NCBI GenBank assembly: GCA_003222065.1
Contig: QHUV01000078.1
Coordinates: forward strand, 1 to 7,461
From: Gemmatimonadota bacterium
GTDB taxonomy: Bacteria > Gemmatimonadota > Gemmatimonadetes > Gemmatimonadales > Gemmatimonadaceae
Length of the DNA stretch: 7,461 nucleotides
Direction: 5' to 3'
Shown: in pieces, positions 1 to 5,466 of the stretch
How the letters are laid out: each line of letters starts with the position of its first letter
How positions within the stretch are numbered: the first letter of the stretch is position 1
Position numbers and translations under genes: made by a program
Notes under the pieces: model-generated
What the model was told of the DNA's origin: nothing
The model's database searches: none
Seen by the model: the letters and a program-made list of their open reading frames with translations, nothing else

Positions 1-236
1 CGTCCGATGACCTGCACCACGTCCGCGGCCATAGCCTGTGCGAGGGCATTCGCCGCCTCTTTCAGGTTCACGGCATCGTTGCGCGAAAACTGGAGCTTCA
101 CTAATTCGCGAGCGCGAAGCGCGTCCTCCAGGGACTGACGTACCGCGTCAGTAACGCCCTGGTGTCCCACATGAACCGTGACCGAGAGACCGTGCGCTTC
201 CGCGCGCAGAGCGGCGCGGGCCTTGGACGACAGCAT
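1..236 (-). CDS. yhbY: CRS1-YhbY domain RNA-binding protein (3' end outside window)
   Basis: This is a partial gene: 78 codons are visible from the ATG at 236-234 and the reading frame leaves the left edge of the window. The translation begins MLSSKARAALRAEAHGL and ends ADVVQVIG. This matches the start and core of the small CRS1-YhbY (KH-like) family, which binds RNA and in E. coli associates with the pre-50S ribosomal subunit. The GxxG loop typical of this fold is visible as G24-H-Q-G27, followed by a helix (TDAVRQSLEDAL) and the strand ELVKLQF. Family members are about 95-105 residues, so roughly 20 residues are missing. The ATG lies 9 nt after the TAA of the peptidase gene and in the same frame, with no obvious Shine-Dalgarno, so translation may be coupled. 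It is probably the last or a late gene of the kinase-peptidase cluster. The family call is confident; the exact cellular role is inferred from homologues. Confidence 0.88.
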   Translation of the reverse strand, partial: MLSSKARAALRAEAHGLSVTVHVGHQGVTDAVRQSLEDALRARELVKLQFSRNDAVNLKEAANALAQAMAADVVQVIG

Positions 237-245
237 GAGCGGAAT

Positions 246-923
246 TTAAGGCCGCTCGGCCTCGCCGCGGAGGATCGCGTACGGATTGATTGGCTCGCCG
301 TTCCAGTACTTCCCGTCGCTGGGCATCCGCATGACTTGAAAGTGCAGATGGGGGATGTCCTTCGGTGCATTACCAGTCGTGCCGACGAAGCCGATCGTGT
401 CGCCTTTGAGCAGGGGTCTCCCTGGCCCGATCAATTCGTGGTACCCATCGAGGTGCGCGTAGTAATACACGAGACGCGACTCGGGATCGGTCGCGTACAC
501 CGTATTCCCTCCCGCGCTGTTCCAGCTTACGCGCAGCACCCGTCCATCATCCGCGGCGAGCACCGGCGTGCCGCGCGGTGCGAGAATGTCGATGGCGTGA
601 TGACGTCTCGATCCATCGCGCGCTTCGTCGAAGGAGTCGGTGAGCTGATCGGGACGGATGCCGGCCACCGGCATCGCCAGCCGGCGCGATCTCAGATATT
701 CGACGTCCGCCTCAGCGGAACGCTCCACGGCGACTGTCGCGAGAGGAACCGGCGAGGATGCCGAGGTGGGCGAATCGCCGCGCGCGGGCCTCGACGACGG
801 CGTCGGCGCGGCGACGATCGGGACGCGTGGCCGCGCGCACGCGGCGAGCAGCGCGAGCATTGCGGCGACGCCGTAGGAGAGGCGGGGCTGGATCAGCAGG
901 CGACTGGGGGTGCAGGACGTCAT
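246..923 (-). CDS. M23/LytM-family metallopeptidase, predicted lipoprotein
   Basis: This is a zinc-dependent peptidoglycan endopeptidase-type protein, 225 aa from the ATG at 923-921. The N-terminus has Arg residues, a hydrophobic stretch (GVAAMLALLAA) and a lipobox LLAAC with Cys29, predicting a lipid-anchored envelope protein. A Pro/Ser/Ala-rich linker follows to about residue 75. The C-terminal half is the M23 domain. All expected metal and catalytic positions are present: H109-A-I-D112, H157 in YYAHLDGY, and H192-L-H194 in PHLHFQV. The domain is therefore probably catalytically competent rather than a degenerate LytM regulator. An in-frame TTG at 959-957 would add 12 residues and start 2 nt after the kinase stop. 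I prefer the ATG because it gives a conventional signal peptide, but neither start has a strong ribosome binding site. The gene sits 38 nt (or 2 nt) after the kinase gene and 9 nt before yhbY, suggesting one operon. The exact bond cleaved cannot be told from sequence. Confidence 0.9.
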   Translation of the reverse strand: MTSCTPSRLLIQPRLSYGVAAMLALLAACARPRVPIVAAPTPSSRPARGDSPTSASSPVPLATVAVERSAEADVEYLRSRRLAMPVAGIRPDQLTDSFDEARDGSRRHHAIDILAPRGTPVLAADDGRVLRVSWNSAGGNTVYATDPESRLVYYYAHLDGYHELIGPGRPLLKGDTIGFVGTTGNAPKDIPHLHFQVMRMPSDGKYWNGEPINPYAILRGEAERP

Positions 924-961
924 CCCGCGATGGACGATCGGATCCGCCTGACGTCGCAACG

Positions 962-3427
962 CTATTGCAGGAGTCGCTTGTCGAGGCCGAGGCGAGCGAC
1001 CACGGCCGCGAAGCGCGGCGAATGGCGAATCGGATCGAAGAACGGCTCCGCCAGACCCTCCGTGCTGAACGACACGTCGTGCTGCGCCGCGGCGCGCTCG
1101 AGCATCGTCAGCGCTCGCGCGGTGTCGGCGAGTCCGAGATATACGCGGGCCGCGGCACCCGCGGCGCTATTCCGCTTGCCGGCGGACTCCTCGAGCTGCC
1201 GCGCGATCGCCCGCCCCTCCGCGGTGCGTCCCGCTTTTGCGTACGCATATCCGAGAACGCCGAGGACGAGCGCCTTGCCGCTGTCGAGCTGACGCGCGGC
1301 CTCGAGCTGGTGAACAGCCTCGGGAACGTGGTTCGCATAGAGCTGAACGCCGCCAGACATCATGCGCGTCACGAGCAGCGTCGAGTCGAGGTCGAGCGCA
1401 TGACGGACCGCGGCCTGCGCCTGGGCGTCGCGTTTGGCGATGCCCAGCGCGAGCCCGTAGGATCCGAACGCAACCGGCGACAACGGATCAAGCTCGGTCG
1501 CGCGCCGCAGTTGCGCAACCGCTTCGTCGACGCGGCCGTTCAAGAGCAGCAACTCGCCGAACCATTGATGAGCAGTTGCATAATTCGGGTCGAGGACGAG
1601 GGCGCGCTGATAGTCTCGCTCGGCTTCGCTCCAGCGCCATCCCAGGGCGAGCAGATTCGCGCGAGACGCGTAGGCCTCGGGCACAGTGCTGTCGAGGGCG
1701 ATGGCCTTGTCAATGCTTCGCAGACCGATGGGCAACACAGAGTCGACGCGCACGTTCGAATAGAGCGGCAAGACGGCATAGACATCGGCGATCCCCGTAT
1801 ACGCCTTCGCGAACGCCGGATCTCTGGCCGCAGCCTGCTCGAAGAACGCGAGCGCACTTCGAAGAGCGTCCTCGCCCCGCTTCTGGAAGAAGAAGCGTCC
1901 CCGAAGATAGAGGTCATACGCCTGCAAGTCGTCCGTGCCGCGTGCCGCCGATGATCCCGCGAGCGCGACACTTGTCCCAAGCTCCGGTGAAACGGCGGCC
2001 ACGATCGCGTTCGAGATCTCGTCTTGCACCTTGAAGAGATCGGTGGCCTGACGCTCGAACATGTCCGACCAGAGCGTGGCGCCGTCGCCGATGTTGATGA
2101 GACGCGCCGTCACGCGCAGACGGCCACTCGTCCGCTGCACCGTTCCCTCGAGTAGCATCGTGACATTGAGCGCCTTGCCGATCTCTTCCGGCGTGTTGTA
2201 CTTGTCGCGCGCCGACGACGCCGCGGTACGTGCCGCGACACGCAAGCCGCGCAGCTTCGAGAGCGCCGTCGTGATCTGCGCGGACATTCCCTCCGCGAAA
2301 TACACGTCGCTCGTGTCGCCGCCGAAGTTCACGAGTGGCAGCACGGCGATGGACTTTTGACTAGTTGTCGCGGCGCGAGCGGCGCCAACAGCAGCTATCG
2401 CAGGTGCCTCACGAGTCCGGAAATAGGTTCCGGCCGCCAAACCGGCCGCGAGCAGCACGCCGACGACGCCGATGAAAGACGCGCGGCGCTTCCAGGAACG
2501 CGACGTGGCGACGGCGGGCCTGAGCGAGGTGAACTCTCCACTCATGACGGACGGATCGTCGAGCAGCCGCGCCACTTCATTCGCCGTGCGAGGCCGCTTC
2601 GCCGGGTCCTTCTCCATCATCCGCATCAGCAGATCAGCGAGCGCGGGCGGGACGTCGTAACGTCGGCTCGAGATCGGCTTGGGCGCCTCGGTGAGCTGTG
2701 CCGCCAGCAGTGCTTGCGGCGTGCGGCCGTAGAAGGGCGGCGCGCCAACGAGCATCTCATATCCGACCACACCGAGCGCGTAGAGATCGGCGCGATGATC
2801 CGTATTCGGATCGGCCGCGGCCTGCTCGGGTGCCATGTACATCGGCGTGCCGAGCGACGTGCCGACGGACGTGATTGTGCCGCTGTTCCAGCCGCCGCTG
2901 TTCGTCGACCGCCCACCGAGAGTCACCCGCTCGCGCGACGCCGAGATCGCCTTGGCGACTCCGAAGTCCGTCACCATCGCCGCGCCGCCCGACAGGAGAA
3001 TGTTGTCGGGCTTGATGTCGCGATGAATGACGCCACGGCCGTGCGCGTAGGCGAGAGCGCGCGCGACATCCTTCAGGATGCTGACCGTCTCACGCACCGA
3101 GAGCGGGCCGCGCGCCATGCGCGTACGCACCGACTCGCCCTCGACGTACGGCATGATGAAGTACGGCAGCTGCTCGGCCTGGCCCGCGCTGAGCACCGGC
3201 ACGATATGCGGATGCTGCAACGCGGCGGACAGCATGATCTCGCGCTTGAAGCGATCGACGGAGACGCTCGCCGCCAGATCGTACGGCAGCACCTTGATCA
3301 CGACCTGGCGCCCGAGCGTGTTGTCGGTGGCCACGAAGACGATCGACATGCCACCACCACCCAGCTCACGCTCGATGGTGTAGCTCGTGCCGAGAGCTCG
3401 TTGGAGGTCTTCGCGGATATCAGCCAC
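962..3427 (-). CDS. Receptor-type Ser/Thr protein kinase with TolB-N/FlgO-like domain and TPRs
   Basis: This 821-aa PknB-type (Hanks) kinase is probably an inner-membrane protein. Its motifs are complete: glycine loop GGGGMS (23-28), Lys45 in VIKVL, Glu63, HRDIKPDN (135-142), DFG (154-156) and APE (199-201). It should therefore be active. The kinase domain spans about residues 16-290, followed by a basic stop (KRR) and one membrane helix at about 316-336. Residues 358-480 (SIAVLPLVNFGGD...YFAEGMS) match the TolB-N/FlgO-like domain often found in such kinases and in TPR adenylate cyclases. The rest, about 519-780, is a run of roughly six TPR-like helix pairs, probably on the outer side of the membrane as a protein-binding sensor. 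The start is a GTG at 3427-3425; it places MADIREDLQRALGTSYTIERELG at the usual distance from the glycine loop. The Shine-Dalgarno is weak. The activation loop is unusually long (48 residues from DFG through APE) and rich in Gly, Ser, Thr and Asn. It leads the cluster with the M23 lipoprotein and yhbY. The substrate is unknown. Confidence 0.95.
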   Translation of the reverse strand: MADIREDLQRALGTSYTIERELGGGGMSIVFVATDNTLGRQVVIKVLPYDLAASVSVDRFKREIMLSAALQHPHIVPVLSAGQAEQLPYFIMPYVEGESVRTRMARGPLSVRETVSILKDVARALAYAHGRGVIHRDIKPDNILLSGGAAMVTDFGVAKAISASRERVTLGGRSTNSGGWNSGTITSVGTSLGTPMYMAPEQAAADPNTDHRADLYALGVVGYEMLVGAPPFYGRTPQALLAAQLTEAPKPISSRRYDVPPALADLLMRMMEKDPAKRPRTANEVARLLDDPSVMSGEFTSLRPAVATSRSWKRRASFIGVVGVLLAAGLAAGTYFRTREAPAIAAVGAARAATTSQKSIAVLPLVNFGGDTSDVYFAEGMSAQITTALSKLRGLRVAARTAASSARDKYNTPEEIGKALNVTMLLEGTVQRTSGRLRVTARLINIGDGATLWSDMFERQATDLFKVQDEISNAIVAAVSPELGTSVALAGSSAARGTDDLQAYDLYLRGRFFFQKRGEDALRSALAFFEQAAARDPAFAKAYTGIADVYAVLPLYSNVRVDSVLPIGLRSIDKAIALDSTVPEAYASRANLLALGWRWSEAERDYQRALVLDPNYATAHQWFGELLLLNGRVDEAVAQLRRATELDPLSPVAFGSYGLALGIAKRDAQAQAAVRHALDLDSTLLVTRMMSGGVQLYANHVPEAVHQLEAARQLDSGKALVLGVLGYAYAKAGRTAEGRAIARQLEESAGKRNSAAGAAARVYLGLADTARALTMLERAAAQHDVSFSTEGLAEPFFDPIRHSPRFAAVVARLGLDKRLLQ

Positions 3428-3457
3428 TGACGTATGCTCGAGTTGACGCGCCGGCTA

Positions 3458-3463
3458 AGAATA
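3458..3463 (-). promoter_or_regulatory. Possible -10 element for the kinase operon
   Basis: The minus-strand hexamer TATTCT lies about 30 nt upstream of the GTG start of the kinase gene, in a locally less GC-rich patch. No convincing -35 hexamer is found at 16-18 nt spacing, so this is only a suggestion. The rest of the 3428-3507 stretch shows no gene. Confidence 0.25.
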
Positions 3464-3507
3464 CCGAGCGTGATACTTTAGAGACAGCGTTCGCGCGGTA
3501 AGGGTTT

Positions 3508-3529
3508 CGTCCGTGACGCATACCGGACG
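3508..3529. promoter_or_regulatory. Inverted repeat in divergent promoter region
   Basis: CGTCCG (3508-3513) and CGGACG (3524-3529) are perfect 6-bp inverted arms separated by 10 bp. The arms lie about one and a half helical turns apart, which suits a dimeric repressor or activator. The site is just upstream of the candidate promoter of the 61-residue gene and between two divergent genes, so it could act on either. Short GC-rich palindromes also arise by chance in such DNA. Confidence 0.35.
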
Positions 3530-3531
3530 CG

Positions 3532-3561
3532 ACCTTCACATGGCGCACGGCACCTTTACAT
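3532..3561 (+). repeat. Two direct copies of ACCTTYACAT, 20-bp period
   Basis: ACCTTCACAT (3532-3541) and ACCTTTACAT (3552-3561) differ at one position and start exactly 20 bp apart, close to two turns of the helix. Some similarity continues downstream of each copy (a CGC at the same offset). This phasing is typical of tandem operator half-sites, but the copies also coincide with the -35 and -10 hexamers, so the similarity could partly be promoter sequence. Confidence 0.5.
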
Positions 3562-3562
3562 T
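3535..3562 (+). promoter_or_regulatory. Candidate sigma-70-like promoter of the 61-residue gene
   Basis: TTCACA (3535-3540) matches the -35 consensus TTGACA at five of six positions. TACATT (3557-3562) matches TATAAT at four of six, with a 16-bp spacer. Transcription would begin near 3569, about 29 nt before the ATG at 3598 and upstream of the ribosome binding site. It stands out as AT-richer than the surrounding DNA. Both hexamers lie within the near-identical 10-bp direct repeats described separately. Confidence 0.5.
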
Positions 3563-3586
3563 TCGCTGCACTCGGCGCCCGACTTC

Positions 3587-3590
3587 GAGG
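3587..3590 (+). promoter_or_regulatory. Shine-Dalgarno GAGG of the 61-residue gene
   Basis: GAGG ends 7 nt before the ATG at 3598, an ideal spacing. It is the main support for treating this short open frame as a real gene. Confidence 0.6.
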
Positions 3591-3597
3591 ACTACGG

Positions 3598-3783
3598 ATG
3601 CAACACGTCGATCGTTACGTTCCCGCGAATAACAACGGTGGCTGGGGAGTCGCGACCGGCATCGTGCTACTCGCGCTCGCCTGCATCGCCACAGCCACGT
3701 ACGTCCACAGGAAGACGTACAAGCATCCGACGGACGTCACCTGGCACGGGAAGGGCGAGAAGGCGCAGGGGGCGGTTCGTTAG
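3598..3783 (+). CDS. Single-pass membrane microprotein, 61 aa, function unknown
   Basis: I do not recognise a family. The 61-residue product has a short polar N-terminus (MQHVDRYVPANNNGG), one hydrophobic segment at about residues 16-36 (containing GIVLLALACIATATY) and a basic, hydrophilic tail rich in Lys and His (HRKTYKHPTD...). By the positive-inside rule the tail should be cytoplasmic and the N-terminus outside. Support for a real gene comes from a GAGG ribosome binding site at ideal spacing, a candidate promoter about 36 bp upstream, and a terminator-like block that begins at the base after its TAG stop. It is divergent from the kinase operon and convergent with the exported-protein gene, so it appears to be its own transcription unit. 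It has no visible catalytic motif. A link to the adjacent kinase is possible but unproven. Confidence 0.68.
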   Translation: MQHVDRYVPANNNGGWGVATGIVLLALACIATATYVHRKTYKHPTDVTWHGKGEKAQGAVR

Positions 3784-3849
3784 GCGTAGAGCGTTGTGCG
3801 TTGAGCGTGCTTCGAAAGCGCTCCGCGCTCTACGCTTCGCGCTCTACGC
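3784..3849. terminator. Bidirectional terminator built from GCGNNNN heptads
   Basis: This block lies exactly between the TAG of the 61-residue gene (3781-3783) and the stop of the convergent gene (minus TAG, 3851-3849). GCGTAGAGCG (3784-3793) is perfectly complementary to CGCTCTACGC, which occurs twice (3826-3835 and 3840-3849). Inside, GAGC and GCTT pair with AAGC and GCTC around 3804-3823. The whole block can fold into one long imperfect stem or shorter nested ones. It has no U-tract on either side, so it is not a textbook intrinsic terminator, but its position between convergent stops fits a stem-loop transcription stop serving both genes. Confidence 0.6.
3784..3849. repeat. Inverted 7-bp-periodic repeat block
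   Basis: Read on the plus strand the left half goes in sevens: GCGTAGA, GCGTTGT, GCGTTGA, GCGTGCT (3784-3811). After a central TCGAAAG heptad, the right half read on the minus strand is again in sevens, with GCGTAGA twice. The same degenerate heptad therefore appears in opposite orientations on the two sides of a centre near 3815. This is what makes the block self-complementary. Confidence 0.7.
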
Positions 3850-5213
3850 TATTGCTCCCAGGCGAAGCCGCTCACGAGACGAACAAATCGCCGCGCCGCC
3901 AGATCGAGACGCATGATCGTTAGGCCTCCGCTACGGTCGCCAAGGCCGCGGGCGGCGAGATCATCGATGCCGTCGCCGTCGGCGTCGAAGACGTAGAGCG
4001 GATCGTGCGCATGGAAGCGCAAGTCGGTGAAGCGCATCGGCACGACCTTCCCCGTCGAGTCTAGCAGGGCCACGCGCTCGACCGCGAAGTCCATCTCCGG
4101 CGTCCGCTTGTTGGCGATGATGAGCGCGCGCCCAACACCGAAACAGCCGGGCACCGACCAGCTCTGAATCTTCACCGTGGCGAGCTGCCGCTCGTACGGG
4201 GGCTTCGCCGAATCCGTAAGAAAACGCACCAGTGAATCGCGCACGAAGATCGCGCGTGTCGCAAGATCCGTTGGAAGCGTGTCGTGTAGGCACGGAGCGT
4301 GCGGACCGACCGCTACGCTATCGGTGTGTGCGCCGGTCGTCGATCCGGCGGGGGTCACCGTCGTCGGCGTGGTGGTGACGTGCTGTGTTGTATCCGGCAC
4401 CCGGACCGCACGTGCCGCCGCTGTGTCGAATCGCATCGCGGCCGCCGGCAACATGTCCTCCGCACGGGCCAGTGAATCGAGCAATTGTGAAATGCTGAGA
4501 CGCGCGACGATGCGGCCGTGCCATGTGTCGTAGCCCGTAATCTTGGCCTGCTCGTCGATCCCGTAGGGAGCGCGTACTCGGAGCACCGTGCCGATAGGAA
4601 GAGGCGACAATCGCGTCACCGCCTCGAGATAACCGGCGCGACTCACTGAATCCGGCTTCAGGTTCAGATCGATGCGGCCGATGTCGACGAGCATGTGGCG
4701 GCCGCGGGAGGCAACCGGGAACCAGGCGCGGTCGCGCGGCACGAACACGAGTCCGTTGGCGATACTGTCGGCGACCGGCGAGAGTGGACGCTCCCCATGA
4801 CGATGCATGCGGGGGCTAGCCTCGCAGCAACTCGTCCCGCTACCACCATTCTTCTGGTCCGTCTTCGTCGCCCCTTGCTGGCTCGAGCTCTGCTGCTTCA
4901 ATGTCGCGCTATCGACGACGACAGCCAGCTGTGATGCGGCGGCGCTGTCCGCGTCTGCCGACCGCGTCGAGTCGATGCGGCGCAGCGTGTCGGCGCGGGC
5001 GCTATCGGTGGCGTGGAGAGTATCCGCGACGGAGAGGGTATCGCCTAGGCGATCGGTGCGCGCACCAGCAACGCAGGCGAGGGCAAGACAGAGGACCCCG
5101 ATGAGCACGGGGCCAAGTACGAGTGAAGCGAGAGAACGCTGCGGCATGCCGATGAAACGGAGGAGAACGCGGATCGCATCCGTAGACGACGTTCGCCACT
5201 TCGCGCAACTCAT
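3849..5213 (-). CDS. Exported protein of unknown function with calcium-loop-like motif
   Basis: This 454-aa protein does not match a family I recognise. I chose the ATG at 5213-5211 because GGAG lies 7 nt upstream. An in-frame ATG at 5147 (22 residues later) gives a shorter, more classical signal peptide but lacks a ribosome binding site. The N-terminus carries a strong hydrophobic segment (about residues 28-50, LVLGPVLIGVLCLALACVAGA), so the protein is exported. A low-complexity Asp/Ser/Ala/Thr-rich stretch follows (about 55-105, with repeated ADTL and DS units), then a Gln/Ser/Gly linker and a Cys-Cys pair (129-130). A folded region (about 150-260) is followed by a second Thr/Pro-rich linker (about 275-297). 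The C-terminal region has two cysteines (307, 357) that could form a disulfide, and DADGDGIDDLAARG (410-423), which resembles a calcium-binding loop or FG-GAP/VCBS-type repeat. This C-terminal domain may bind calcium (inference). The stop overlaps the terminator block by one base. Confidence 0.8.
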   Translation of the reverse strand: MSCAKWRTSSTDAIRVLLRFIGMPQRSLASLVLGPVLIGVLCLALACVAGARTDRLGDTLSVADTLHATDSARADTLRRIDSTRSADADSAAASQLAVVVDSATLKQQSSSQQGATKTDQKNGGSGTSCCEASPRMHRHGERPLSPVADSIANGLVFVPRDRAWFPVASRGRHMLVDIGRIDLNLKPDSVSRAGYLEAVTRLSPLPIGTVLRVRAPYGIDEQAKITGYDTWHGRIVARLSISQLLDSLARAEDMLPAAAMRFDTAAARAVRVPDTTQHVTTTPTTVTPAGSTTGAHTDSVAVGPHAPCLHDTLPTDLATRAIFVRDSLVRFLTDSAKPPYERQLATVKIQSWSVPGCFGVGRALIIANKRTPEMDFAVERVALLDSTGKVVPMRFTDLRFHAHDPLYVFDADGDGIDDLAARGLGDRSGGLTIMRLDLAARRFVRLVSGFAWEQ

Positions 5214-5466
5214 AGGAAAACTCCGTGTCGAGGTCGCCTCGATACGCGGCAAGTACCGTCGTGTTTCGATGCAAATTGAGCAGGAAACGAATCGCCATAC
5301 AACGGGGTTCTTGGCCTTAGCGCTGCGTTGAGCGCGTCGGCACGAAGGTCGCTGTTATGCAGGCGACAGAACGCGACCGGTCCATTCACGCGACGTGCTA
5401 CTCAAACACGTTTCGGTGGGTATGTCGCGTGGCGCCAAGGGTCGCATGCACAGTGAGTAGAAGCAC
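5214..5466. other. Divergent intergenic region without a confident gene
   Basis: The stretch separates the exported-protein gene (minus) from the FHA gene (plus) and should hold both promoters. Neither promoter is clear. For the plus strand TTGAGC (5328-5333) with TGTTAT (5353-5358) has a 19-bp spacer. For the minus strand TTGTAT near 5303 is a weak -35. GTCGC (5348-5352) and GCGAC (5363-5367) form a short inverted repeat with a 10-bp spacer, and GGTCGC/GCGACC (5347-5352/5373-5378) gives an overlapping alternative pairing. A minus open frame starting at 5298 covers part of it but is not supported. Confidence 0.4.
5221..5224 (-). promoter_or_regulatory. Shine-Dalgarno GGAG deciding the start of the exported protein
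   Basis: On the minus strand GGAG is followed by 7 nt and then the ATG at 5213. The other in-frame candidates, a TTG at 5252 and an ATG at 5147, have no comparable motif, so this favours the 454-residue form. Confidence 0.5.

Noticed and set aside
162..1292. Long plus-strand open frame opposite the peptidase and kinase 3' end
   Set aside because: It is antisense to well-supported genes, is Arg/Ala-rich with no recognisable domain, and reflects high-GC codon positions.
758..2034. Overlapping plus-strand open frames (758-1954 and 1237-2034)
   Set aside because: Both are antisense shadows of the TPR part of the kinase gene; the translations are Arg-rich low complexity.
2357..3430. Plus-strand 357-codon open frame opposite the kinase domain
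   Set aside because: The opposite strand encodes an intact kinase with all catalytic motifs; this frame has no domain.
3784..3849. CRISPR-like or tandem-repeat array
   Set aside because: The repeat unit is only 7 bp, degenerate, and inverted about a centre; there are no spacers.
4177..5331. Plus-strand open frames opposite the exported protein
   Set aside because: They are antisense, have no ribosome binding site and no recognisable motif. The minus frame has an export signal, a GGAG site and a structured motif.
5328..5358. Promoter TTGAGC/TGTTAT for the FHA gene
   Set aside because: The 19-bp spacer and weak hexamers make it no better than chance in this region.
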